A DNA stretch of 7,611 nucleotides from Gammaproteobacteria bacterium (lineage in GTDB: Bacteria > Pseudomonadota > Gammaproteobacteria > Steroidobacterales > Steroidobacteraceae): positions 1-7,611 of the forward strand of contig JASHUC010000248.1 of NCBI GenBank assembly GCA_030040235.1, in the 5' to 3' direction. Position 1 is the stretch's first letter, and every line of letters starts with the position of its first letter. Position numbers and translations under genes: made by a program. This document shows, piece by piece, positions 1 to 6,149 of this stretch. The notes beneath the pieces are model-generated. The model ran no database searches. It worked only from the letters and a program-made list of their open reading frames with translations, and was not told where the DNA came from.

Positions 1-81
1 CAGGGCTGCCACGGCGAGTACCGAGATGATCAGGTACATCGAGACGAAGCGCAGCACCCCCTTGAGCGGATAACGCGCCAC
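1..81 (-). CDS. 5' end of a putative small membrane protein (truncated by window edge)
   Basis: Only the first 27 codons are in the window. Read on the minus strand from the GTG at 81-79, they begin V-A-R-Y-P-L-K-G-V-L-R-F-V-S and then run into a hydrophobic stretch, MYLIISVLAVAAL, that looks like the start of a transmembrane helix preceded by basic residues. An in-frame stop lies two codons upstream of the GTG, so this is the furthest possible start; an internal ATG at codon 15 would cut off the basic segment. No clear ribosome binding site is visible. The gene is divergent from the sigma-factor operon. The family is not recognisable from this fragment, and I infer that it is coding only from the amphipathic-then-hydrophobic pattern. 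Confidence 0.4.
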   Translation of the reverse strand, partial: MARYPLKGVLRFVSMYLIISVLAVAAL

Positions 82-344
82 GAATCAATGCACACTCAGC
101 GATCGCACGGCCAACCTTCCACAGGAGCCCGGCCTGCGGCCAAACCACCTGGAACGACGGGCCTACAAGATACCGCCTCGGACGACCCTTGCGCGAGCGA
201 ACGGCCTTGTCGCCAGCGGCCGAACGAGAATAATGCCGTAAGCCATTGAACAGCAAAAGTATGCCGGCCTGGGCTCGGGCTGATGTAGCCCCACCCGCCC
301 GCGTCCGGCGATAAAGTACTGAGCGACTTGAATCAGGAGAGCCG
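82..344. other. Divergent intergenic region upstream of the sigma-factor operon
   Basis: This 263-base stretch separates the leftward partial gene from the rightward sigma-factor gene and must hold the operon promoter. I see no convincing sigma-70 promoter. A GGAAC at 155-159 resembles the start of an ECF -35 element but lacks a matching -10. A TAAAGT at 312-317 could be a weak -10 without a good -35. The only firm signal is the AGGAGA ribosome binding site at 335-340. Short open frames here look like shadows. Confidence 0.4.
335..340 (+). promoter_or_regulatory. Ribosome binding site that fixes the sigma-factor start
   Basis: AGGAGA lies four bases before the GTG at 345. It supports this GTG over the in-frame GTG at 486, which has no Shine-Dalgarno sequence and would begin right at the sigma-2 domain. 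Confidence 0.7.
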
Positions 345-1028
345 GTGACCGCTGAGGGGCTACTCGAGCGCCTTCCCCATTGGCAGTCGTTCGCCCGCGA
401 GCGGCGACATACACCGCTCGGCGGTCCGCCCGTTGCGCTGAGTGATGACTCCCGGCCGCCCTCGTCCTTTTCAGTCACCACCGCGGTGTCGGACGAAGAG
501 CTCATGCGCCTGTACCGCGGCGGCGATCAGGGGGCGTTCCGGATGCTTTACGAAAGATATCGTGCCTCGCTAATGCGCTTCGTCAGGCGAACGGCGTTCG
601 ATCGCTCGGAGGTGGAAGAGATAGTCCAGGAGACCTGGATGGCCGTCATTCGCGGTCGGGAACGATATATCCCGCAGGCTCGATTCGTCACATACCTCTT
701 CTCGATTGCGAGACGGCGGGGCATGGATCGCTGGCGCCGGCGTGGGAGGCACCCCGAATCGGAAGAAGCTCACGATCTTGACCTCATCCCAGCGCCCGCC
801 CATACGCAACCCGATTCCATTATGGGCAAGGAGGCGCTCGCTGGAGCACTCGCAGCCGCCCTCGAGGCGTTGCCGCTCCTGCAACGGGAGGCGTTCGTGT
901 TGCGCGCCGAAACGGATCTCACTATCGAGGAGATCGCACAAATAACGGGCACGACGCGCGAGACGGCGAAAAGCCGTCTACGGTATGGCCTGCGTCGCTT
1001 GCGGGCGGCACTGGAGCCTTGGACATGA
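345..1028 (+). CDS. ECF (extracytoplasmic function) RNA polymerase sigma factor
   Basis: A 227-residue sigma-70 family protein of group 4. Region 2 spans about residues 51-133, with the core-binding and promoter-melting helices around E-E-I-V-Q-E-T-W (91-98) and the basic I-A-R-R-R-G-M-D-R-W stretch (121-130). Region 4 spans about 163-222, with a helix-turn-helix at 192-220 (L-T-I-E-E-I-A-Q-I-T-G-T-T, then T-A-K-S-R-L-R-Y-G-L) that would read the -35 element. There is no region 1 or 3, which is typical of ECF factors. The first 49 residues are a low-complexity extension not usual in the family; the ribosome binding site supports the long start. The stop codon overlaps the ATG of the next gene (ATGA), so the two are translationally coupled. 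It probably directs transcription of this operon and other envelope genes; the target promoter is not visible. The ECF class is clear, the subgroup is not. Confidence 0.93.
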   Translation: MTAEGLLERLPHWQSFARERRHTPLGGPPVALSDDSRPPSSFSVTTAVSDEELMRLYRGGDQGAFRMLYERYRASLMRFVRRTAFDRSEVEEIVQETWMAVIRGRERYIPQARFVTYLFSIARRRGMDRWRRRGRHPESEEAHDLDLIPAPAHTQPDSIMGKEALAGALAAALEALPLLQREAFVLRAETDLTIEEIAQITGTTRETAKSRLRYGLRRLRAALEPWT

Positions 1029-1348
1029 CCGAAGAAGACGTATCGGGCTGGGTGATGCGCTACCGATCCACCATCACCGAGGAACCCGCATCCTCTTTTG
1101 ACGAAGCCATTCTCCGGGCGGCCCGCCGCCGTGCAGTGCGCGTACGTACGATGCGACGTGCTGTCGTGGTACTCGCGCTGGCAGCGGTGGTCATCTGGCC
1201 GTTCTGGCGCTTGCACGTGGTTCGTGTGGCCCAAGCGCGAGAGGTGAGCGGCTATGGTCGCCAGGAAGGGGCGACGCGGTACTACCTCCTGAATGTTGGG
1301 CGTTCCTCCGGGTCGGGGGTATGGAGCAGAGACAATGAGTCTCCGTGA
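1025..1348 (+). CDS. Small single-pass membrane protein, probable anti-sigma factor
   Basis: A 107-residue protein. Its ATG overlaps the sigma-factor stop (ATGA), the standard arrangement for a cognate regulator. Residues 1-45 form a cytoplasmic-looking, charged N-terminus with a helix S-F-D-E-A-I-L-R-A-A-R-R-R (24-36). Residues 46-62 are a hydrophobic segment (A-V-V-V-L-A-L-A-A-V-V-I-W-P-F-W) preceded by arginines, which predicts N-in/C-out topology. About 45 residues follow outside the membrane. There is no cysteine, so the zinc-binding HxxxCxxC anti-sigma motif is absent. The role as anti-sigma is inferred from position, size and topology only. A TTG at 1019 in the same frame is less likely as the start, because the ATG gives the coupled overlap. 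The 3' end overlaps the next gene by 14 bases. Confidence 0.7.
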   Translation: MTEEDVSGWVMRYRSTITEEPASSFDEAILRAARRRAVRVRTMRRAVVVLALAAVVIWPFWRLHVVRVAQAREVSGYGRQEGATRYYLLNVGRSSGSGVWSRDNESP

Positions 1349-2417
1349 TTTTTCGATTGTGCTGCTTGCAGTTGGGCTCGGAGCAGCTCTCCCGGTCTTG
1401 GCCGCTGCCCCGCCGAGCTGGACCATTGCCGGGAATGCCCCTGCCGACTATGAGTTCGCAGTGGATAAGGCGACTGGGACAAGCGGAAAGCAGAGCGCAT
1501 CGATCGTTGCCAAGCCGGGTGCAAGAGCCGACGGATTCGGGACGCTCATGCAGACCATTGCAGCCGACAATTATCGTGGGGACCGGCTGAGACTGTCGGG
1601 CTACCTGCGGACCGAGGCCGCAAGCCGGGCTCAGATGTGGATGCGCGTGGATGGACCTGGCGGGAAGGTTCTGGGCTTCGACAACATGGATTCGCGCCCG
1701 GTAACCGGTACGACGGCATGGCGGCGCTACGACATCGTCCTTGATGTGCCCGCCGACAGTGTCGACATCGCCTTCGGGTTCTTCCTGATCAGCAGCGGCA
1801 AGGTCTGGGGAGACGACTTCAAGCTCGAGAAAGTCGACGGCTCAGTGCCTGTCACCTCTACCGGGTCGGCACTCGCTCGAGTCCCCGGCAATCTGGATTT
1901 TGAGGACACGGGCTCCAGCGAAACCGCCGTCTGGAGACCGAGAAAGCTGGAAGTACTCTTTCCCGCCCAGACCTTTCGGATGATCGGCTTCGAAAACTGT
2001 GACTTGCTCTATGAAGATGTCAGGCGGTTTCTCCTGACGCTCGGGGCACGTGCGAGCGACCTGCAACTCAAGGAAATTGGCTGCCCTGGTGATCCGTCGG
2101 GCGTCGAGGCGACGTTCTCGGTGCTCGTACCGACCGCCACGCCGGGACATGCAGGCGCCCAAGCGAATGCTGCCGGGCAAACGAATGCGGCCGCCGAGCC
2201 GGTCGAGGGGCGCTGGCAGACCGTCGAGATCAGGTTTGATGTAGTGCCTCACGATGAGATCTATACCGGATCACACGTAAACAATCTGACGCCTTTGTTC
2301 CGTCAGCAGACCTTGGTCTGGCTGGTCAAGCAAAAAATCTTACCCCTGTTCCCCGCTCGGGACGTGCTGTTCAGCAGCGGCACCAGTTTGAGCGCCCAGG
2401 TACTCAAACCACAGTGA
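1335..2417 (+). CDS. Secreted protein with N-terminal carbohydrate-binding-like domain
   Basis: A 360-residue exported protein. Residues 1-24 are a signal peptide (M-S-L-R-D-F, hydrophobic core, cleavage near V-L-A-A). Residues about 28-168 form a beta-sandwich-like module with a recognisable pattern: W-T-I-A-G, then Y-R-G-D-R-L-R-L-S-G-Y-L-R-T (80-93), W-M-R-V-D-G (102-107), G-F-D-N-M-D-S-R-P (114-122), G-T-T-A-W-R-R-Y (125-132) and V-W-G-D-D-F (157-162). This resembles the domain found beside transcription-regulator or peptidase domains in various bacteria. After a linker, residues 203-360 form a second domain that I do not recognise, with Cys222 and Cys250 able to form a disulphide. An Ala/Asn/Gln-rich insert at about 268-290 looks like a flexible loop. 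The ATG at 1335 has GGAG nine bases upstream and yields the signal peptide; the frame is open further upstream but lacks a better start. The stop overlaps the next start (GTGA). Confidence 0.75.
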   Translation: MSLRDFSIVLLAVGLGAALPVLAAAPPSWTIAGNAPADYEFAVDKATGTSGKQSASIVAKPGARADGFGTLMQTIAADNYRGDRLRLSGYLRTEAASRAQMWMRVDGPGGKVLGFDNMDSRPVTGTTAWRRYDIVLDVPADSVDIAFGFFLISSGKVWGDDFKLEKVDGSVPVTSTGSALARVPGNLDFEDTGSSETAVWRPRKLEVLFPAQTFRMIGFENCDLLYEDVRRFLLTLGARASDLQLKEIGCPGDPSGVEATFSVLVPTATPGHAGAQANAAGQTNAAAEPVEGRWQTVEIRFDVVPHDEIYTGSHVNNLTPLFRQQTLVWLVKQKILPLFPARDVLFSSGTSLSAQVLKPQ

Positions 2418-3442
2418 GAATCTGGATCCTGCTGTGCGCCGCTGCGGCGTGCGTCGTCTGCGCGCGACCCGCGGGTGCGACCTGCCGCATTCTCGAGAAG
2501 GCGCGCATAGAGGTGAGCACGCTCGGCAATCGTGCACGCGCGGCGGGAGTGCTCGAGGGGCAGCCGGTCTCAGTGCTCGTGGATACCGGTTCCACCGCCA
2601 GCTTCATCACCCGCAGTGCAGCCGACCGGCTGCACCTGACAAGCCGGCACACGCACTCTCACATCTTCGGCGTCGCCGGGCCTGTAACGGCCGAGAGCGC
2701 GTACGTACGCCGTCTGCAGGTGGGATCGTTCGTTATCGAAGGCGAGTGGCTGCTGGTGAAGAACGCCGATCATGGGCCGGAGCCGGATGCCGGCGCCGAC
2801 CTGGTGCTCGGGGAGGACCGGCTCTCCAGATACGCGACCGAGTTCGACCTCGGCCACGGCCTAATACGGCTGCTAAGGCCGGAGGGCTGCCAGCCCGAGC
2901 AGCTCGTCTACTGGAGTGATACGTACTCGCTCGCAACGCTCACCGCGCCCGGCACAGCCGGGCCGCAGATCGTCACCGAGGTCGTGCTTAGCGGCCAGCG
3001 CTTCGCCGCGCTCCTCGACACCGGTGCGCAAGTCTCCATGATCACGCTCGCGGCCGCCGAGGAAGCTGGCTTTGCACCCAGGGGGCGCCGGGTGGCTCCG
3101 AGGGGCAATTCCAATGGAATCGGCAACAACGAAATCGAGGTGCTCGGGAACGGCACGTTCGACACCTTCAGCCTGGGGGATGAGCAGATCCGTCACGCCG
3201 CGTTGCAAGTCGCGGCTGATCTCTTCGGGCGCGATACCTATAGCCAGTTCGGCTCACACATACCTCGTCGGATCGGTGGCATCCCCGACATGCTGATCGG
3301 CTGCGATTTCTTCCTCTCCCACCGCCTCCTGGTGCTGTTTCCCGAGCGCATGCTGCTTTTCTCGTATGAGGGAGGCCCTGTCTTTCAAACGCTTCATGCG
3401 CTGCCTGATGCAGCGCATCCTGCACGGGTGGATCCTCCATAG
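2414..3442 (+). CDS. Secreted tandem retropepsin-like aspartic protease
   Basis: A 342-residue exported protein starting at a GTG that overlaps the previous stop (GTGA). Residues 1-22 are a signal peptide (R-I-W-I-L-L-C-A-A-A, cleavage near P-A-G-A). Two retropepsin-type domains follow. The first has the catalytic motif V-L-V-D-T-G-S (Asp57), a flap-like G-V-A-G (86-89) and the closing motif L-V-L-G-E-D-R-L (130-137). The second has A-L-L-D-T-G-A (Asp202), a glycine/asparagine-rich flap-like stretch (231-240) and M-L-I-G-C-D-F-F (293-300). Retropepsins work as dimers in which each half gives one Asp, so two copies in one chain could form a single active site, as in pepsin. It presumably acts in the periplasm or outer envelope; the substrate is unknown, and the operon's membrane or secreted proteins are possible targets. 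The aspartic protease fold is clear, the activity is inferred. Confidence 0.88.
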   Translation: MRIWILLCAAAACVVCARPAGATCRILEKARIEVSTLGNRARAAGVLEGQPVSVLVDTGSTASFITRSAADRLHLTSRHTHSHIFGVAGPVTAESAYVRRLQVGSFVIEGEWLLVKNADHGPEPDAGADLVLGEDRLSRYATEFDLGHGLIRLLRPEGCQPEQLVYWSDTYSLATLTAPGTAGPQIVTEVVLSGQRFAALLDTGAQVSMITLAAAEEAGFAPRGRRVAPRGNSNGIGNNEIEVLGNGTFDTFSLGDEQIRHAALQVAADLFGRDTYSQFGSHIPRRIGGIPDMLIGCDFFLSHRLLVLFPERMLLFSYEGGPVFQTLHALPDAAHPARVDPP

Positions 3443-3444
3443 GC

Positions 3445-3449
3445 GGAGG
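3445..3449 (+). promoter_or_regulatory. Ribosome binding site selecting GTG 3458
   Basis: GGAGG lies eight bases before the GTG at 3458. The nearer ATG at 3451 is only one base away from it, too close for initiation, and opens a frame with no signal peptide or domain character. Confidence 0.7.
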
Positions 3450-3457
3450 TATGTCCC

Positions 3458-4438
3458 GTGCGTACCGCGCTCGTAGTGTTCGTTCTCACGGTCGTCGCAT
3501 TGGCGATCGCCACCGAGGCGGCGGAACATTCCCCGGCACCCGCCGCCGCCACCCCTGCAGCCAGCAAATCCGAGACGCTGCAGGAGGTCACTGTGCAGGC
3601 CCAGCGTGCCAAACTGGCGCCCAGGGTCCGAAAGTTCGTCAACCAGATCGCCGTTCCAGAGAACGGCGGTGCATCAGGACTTGCCCGCTGGGGCGTGCCG
3701 CCCGTGTGCCCGCTTGTGTCGGGTCTTTTACGGCAGGACGGCGAATTCATCCTCGAACGTCTCTCGGAGATCGCGCGTGCAGCAGCGGTGCCGCTCGCTG
3801 GAGAGCACTGCAACCCGAATCTCTACGTCCTCGTGACGACTCAGCCAGAGAATCTTCTGCGTGGGATGGAGAAGCGCAATCGGGCATTTACATTCGGCTA
3901 TGACCCTTCGGATTATCTAATTCCGACGCACGCGGACGTCGTCGATGAGTTCATCGAGACACCGCGCGCAGTGCGAGTTTGGTACAACTCTACAGGACTG
4001 GATCCCTGGGGAAACCCTCTTCATTTCGTTTCGGGGGCGATACTATGCCTGACTGGCACAGTCGTCCCTGGCTGTGACCCAGGCAGGTACTATCTGTGGG
4101 GTGGGGCACCCGCAGGGGGGAGCCACCTTCTGTTCAACACCGTATGGACGTTCTCGCGCGTCTTCGTCATCGTGGACCGGAGGCGACTTCAGGGAGTGAC
4201 GCGCGGCCAACTCTCCGACTACGTCGCCATGGTGGGTTTTGCGAAGCTCAAACCTGATCCGCGCCTGGGCGATGCTCCAACTATCCTGAAGCTCTTCGAT
4301 GGAGCACCTCGGGCTGCGCCCGCCGGGATGACCGAGTGGGATGAAACCTTCCTCAAGTCGCTCTATAAGACGGAACAGACATCCAGGCAGCAACGGGGGG
4401 AGATCGCGCGCGCCATGGTGCGAGCAATTACCCATTGA
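3458..4438 (+). CDS. Secreted conserved protein of unknown function with TonB-box-like segment
   Basis: A 326-residue exported protein, last gene of the operon, 15 bases after the protease gene. Residues 1-22 are a signal peptide. An Ala/Pro-rich linker (24-37) is followed by T-L-Q-E-V-T-V-Q-A-Q-R (40-50), which resembles the TonB box plus start of a TonB-dependent receptor, although no plug or barrel follows. The mature domain has P-V-C-P-L-V-S-G-L (82-90), H-C-N-P-N-L-Y-V-L-V-T (117-127), V-R-V-W-Y-N-S (172-178), V-I-V-D (237-240), Q-L-S-D-Y-V-A-M-V (251-259), A-P-T-I-L-K-L-F (273-280) and W-D-E-T-F-L-K-S-L-Y (294-303). Cys84 and Cys118 probably pair, as may Cys197 and Cys206. The pattern recalls conserved hypothetical secreted proteins of Xanthomonadales, Sphingomonadales and Caulobacterales. 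It may be distantly like DUF2927, but I cannot confirm that. No enzymatic motif is visible. Confidence 0.75.
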   Translation: MRTALVVFVLTVVALAIATEAAEHSPAPAAATPAASKSETLQEVTVQAQRAKLAPRVRKFVNQIAVPENGGASGLARWGVPPVCPLVSGLLRQDGEFILERLSEIARAAAVPLAGEHCNPNLYVLVTTQPENLLRGMEKRNRAFTFGYDPSDYLIPTHADVVDEFIETPRAVRVWYNSTGLDPWGNPLHFVSGAILCLTGTVVPGCDPGRYYLWGGAPAGGSHLLFNTVWTFSRVFVIVDRRRLQGVTRGQLSDYVAMVGFAKLKPDPRLGDAPTILKLFDGAPRAAPAGMTEWDETFLKSLYKTEQTSRQQRGEIARAMVRAITH

Positions 4439-4564
4439 TGAGCCATTCGCGCGCCGAGCGCCGGTATATCTAGTTCTACGGTGTTTGATGCAGTCATTTT
4501 CACGATCGGCGATGGCGGTCCGACGTGAGTGATCGTGACGAAGCATCACACCCGGCGCAATAGG
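4439..4564. other. Intergenic DNA between operon end and insertion sequence
   Basis: This short non-coding stretch follows the sigma-factor operon and ends at the direct repeat that flanks the IS. I see no clear terminator hairpin with a T-run, and the open frames crossing it have no recognisable protein character. Confidence 0.4.
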
Positions 4565-4572
4565 ACGCGATT
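4565..4572. repeat. Left copy of 8-bp target-site duplication (ACGCGATT)
   Basis: ACGCGATT directly abuts the left inverted repeat of the IS256-like element and is repeated exactly at 5847-5854, directly after the right inverted repeat. IS256-family transposases are known to produce duplications of 8-9 bp. Confidence 0.72.
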
Positions 4573-4606
4573 GATGACGTAACCTCTTTTTCGCACATTT
4601 CGAGGC
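4573..4606 (+). repeat. Left terminal inverted repeat of the IS256-like element
   Basis: It begins GATGACGTAACC and contains TTTTTCGC at 4587-4594 and TTTCG at 4598-4602. It pairs with 5814-5846 on the opposite strand. Confidence 0.7.
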
Positions 4607-4673
4607 GGTGGACTCGATCTGGTTCAATGGTAGTTACCACACGACCGAAGAACCAGACCAAAGCGAGGCCACC

Positions 4674-5275
4674 ATGGGAGACGATACACCGGCGGCGCTG
4701 GGAGCGCTGCGCGTTGACGAAGGGAAGCTTAAGGATCATGTAGATGAGGTTGTCCGTTCGAGCGTGGAGGAGACACTGAACGCGCTCCTCGATGCCGAAG
4801 CGGACCAGATCTGCCTGCCCAACGCTACGAGCGATCCCCGGAGCGCGTGGACGGCAGAGCCGGCCACTACGAGCGCAAGCTCGAAACGAAGGCCGGTGAG
4901 GTGAGGCTGCGGGTTCCGAAGCTCAGGCGACGGCCCTTTGAGACGGCGATCATTGAGCGGTATAAGAGACGGGGAGCCTCCGTGGAGGAGGCGCTCGTGG
5001 AGATGTACCTGGCGGGAGTATCGGTGAGGCGAGTGGAGGACATCACCGAGGCGCTGTGGGGCACGAGGGTGAGCTCCGGGACGGTCTCGCGGCTGAACCA
5101 GAAGATCTACCGGCACATCGAAGCTTGGCGCACCCGCGAGATCGTCGGCGACTTCCCGTACGTGTATCTGGATGGCGTGATCCTCAAGCGCAGTTGGGCT
5201 GGCGAGGTGCGCAATTCTTCTGCCCGGCCTTCGGCTGGTCAGACCGCGCTGCGGCTTCACCGCTGCACGGGATGA
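4674..5275 (+). pseudogene. IS256-family (Mutator type) transposase, N-terminal half, frameshifted and truncated
   Basis: Codons from the ATG at 4674 give L-N-A-L-L-D-A-E-A-D-Q-I-C, the usual N-terminal region of these transposases. At about 4815 one base appears to be missing. The match resumes in another frame from 4817 with A-Q-R-Y-E-R-S-P-E-R, G-H-Y-E-R-K-L-E-T-K-A-G-E-V, V-P-K-L-R-R-R-P-F-E-T, M-Y-L-A-G-V-S-V-R-R-V-E-D-I-T-E-A-L-W-G-T and Y-V-Y-L-D-G-V-I-L-K-R-S-W-A-G-E-V-R-N. Similarity ends near 5215. The last 20 codons, up to the TGA at 5273-5275, are unlike the family. Intact members have about 400 residues with a DDE catalytic triad; only the first Asp (in Y-L-D-G) is present, and the rest of the catalytic domain is absent. 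It is certainly inactive. The frameshift site shows no slippery motif, so it is more likely decay than programmed frameshifting. Confidence 0.9.
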
Positions 5276-5297
5276 TTCGATTGAAAGGATCAGATGA

Positions 5298-5302
5298 AGG
5301 AG
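5298..5302 (+). promoter_or_regulatory. Ribosome binding site for the IS passenger gene
   Basis: AGGAG lies eight bases before the ATG at 5311, so the passenger gene has its own initiation signal. This argues against translation from the longer open frame that runs through the transposase remnant. Confidence 0.65.
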
Positions 5303-5310
5303 AGGATAGT

Positions 5311-5748
5311 ATGCCGGTACCACTAGAGCTTAGGCCGCGCCGGCTCGGATTCATTCGCGCTTTCTCGCTGATCGCAGTAACGATGGCAGCCGCCCCCGCG
5401 GCCCTAATGGCGGACACCTTTGGGCCCGTCCACTACGATCCGAAGAGCGATCAGCTCATCGTTACCATGCTCTATAGCGGTACCAACCCCGATCATCACT
5501 TCTCCATCGAATGGGGAAGCTGCGGCAAGCTCAGGGACACAGGGCCCCAGCCGGTGCCCCCCAAAGCGCATCCGACGTACCAGACAACGTTGACGATGAT
5601 CGATGACCAGGGGAACGATGCGGCGAGCAAGAACTATGCAACGACCATACGCGTGCCTCTCACCGCCTTGCCCTGCAGGCCCGTAAGAGTGTGGCTGGTC
5701 ACCTCCCCCGTCCTCTACAACGGCGACATGACCGTCGATATTCCGTAA
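5311..5748 (+). CDS. Small secreted protein of unknown function, inside the IS element
   Basis: A 145-residue protein. Its N-terminus is basic (L-R-P-R-R-L) followed by a hydrophobic core (F-S-L-I-A-V-T-M-A-A-A-P-A-A) and a likely signal-peptidase site near A-L-M-A (31-34). The mature part of about 110 residues alternates hydrophobic and polar positions like a small beta-sandwich. Landmarks are L-I-V-T-M-L-Y-S-G-T-N-P-D-H-H-F-S (49-65), E-W-G-S-C (67-71), I-D-D-Q-G-N-D-A-A (97-105) and V-P-L-T-A-L-P-C-R-P (115-124). Cys71 and Cys122 could form a disulphide. It probably resides in the periplasm or outside the cell. I recall no named family; it looks like a conserved hypothetical exported protein. 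It occupies the place of the transposase catalytic half, on the same strand, and appears intact, so it may be cargo captured by the element. Confidence 0.75.
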   Translation: MPVPLELRPRRLGFIRAFSLIAVTMAAAPAALMADTFGPVHYDPKSDQLIVTMLYSGTNPDHHFSIEWGSCGKLRDTGPQPVPPKAHPTYQTTLTMIDDQGNDAASKNYATTIRVPLTALPCRPVRVWLVTSPVLYNGDMTVDIP

Positions 5749-5813
5749 CAGCGAGTCAGGTTGGGCATTGGGATGAAAGGAGGCAGCAGCTCGTAAGAAC
5801 CGATCGAGCCACT

Positions 5814-5846
5814 GCCACGAAAGAGCGAAAAATTGGTTGCACTACC
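5814..5846 (-). repeat. Right terminal inverted repeat of the IS256-like element
   Basis: Read on the minus strand from 5846 it begins GGTAGTGCAACC and contains TTTTTCGC (5832-5825) and TTTCG (5822-5818), matching the left end in the same order. Confidence 0.7.
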
Positions 5847-5854
5847 ACGCGATT
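5847..5854. repeat. Right copy of 8-bp target-site duplication (ACGCGATT)
   Basis: Exact copy of 4565-4572, immediately outside the right inverted repeat. Confidence 0.72.
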
Positions 5855-6149
5855 ACGGCGGCGCTGCTCACCAGCATCTCGATGCCCGGGGCCGGGGCTC
5901 AAATATCGTCCGTAAGCGTCTGATTAGTAATAACTTACATTCTTCATAAGCCATGCGGCTACCCGCAACCCTACCCGCCGAAGGAACTCCGGCTTGCGAT
6001 TGCAATCCTCCTGATGCCAGATGTGAGGGACATCACACATCGGGTGGAGAACTCTGGGGGTGTGTGAGTTGGCAGCGGGCACAGCGAATGCTCGGCAGCC
6101 TATAAGGGAAATGTTCGCGGCGCATGCTTAATGCGCTGAAGGGGACGCG
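5855..6149. other. Non-coding stretch between IS and the broken toxin-antitoxin pair
   Basis: No gene is supported here. It contains a short tRNA-3'-end-like sequence (5883-5904), a perfect 10-bp palindrome GATTGCAATC (5998-6007), an inverted repeat GATGTG/CACATC with a 10-base spacer (6020-6041), a TATAAG that could be a weak -10 (6101-6106), and a small hairpin GCGCAT-gctta-ATGCGC (6120-6136) just before the ribosome binding site of the next gene. The last two could belong to control of the toxin-antitoxin pair. No promoter with a well-spaced -35 was found. Confidence 0.4.

Larger units (their letters stand above)
4573..5846 (+). mobile_element. IS256-family insertion sequence, internally rearranged, with passenger gene
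   Basis: The element is 1274 bp. Its left end (4573-4606) and the reverse complement of its right end (5846-5814) align at 24 of 34 positions with one gap, sharing the blocks AACC, TTTTTCGC, TTTCG and GGC. An exact 8-bp direct repeat flanks it. The transposase ATG lies about 100 bases from the left end, as is usual in the family. However, the interior contains only the N-terminal half of the transposase, with a frameshift, followed by an unrelated secreted-protein gene (5311-5748). The element cannot supply its own transposase; if it still moves, that would have to be in trans. The ends were found by eye. The exact borders depend on the direct repeat being a true target duplication. Confidence 0.75.

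Noticed and set aside
770..1426. Long minus-strand open frame (218 codons) across the sigma and anti-sigma genes
   Set aside because: Antisense shadow of two well-supported genes in GC-rich DNA; its composition is Arg/Ala/Ser-rich with no domain pattern.
4043..4627. Minus-strand open frame of 194 codons
   Set aside because: Mostly antisense to the last operon gene and crosses the left end of the IS; no recognisable protein features.
5056..5310. Upstream extension of the passenger gene into the transposase region
   Set aside because: This frame is out of phase with the transposase and has no domain pattern; the ribosome binding site and signal peptide place the start at 5311.
4736..5323. Minus-strand open frame of 195 codons within the IS
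   Set aside because: Antisense to the transposase remnant, whose family match on the plus strand is unmistakable.
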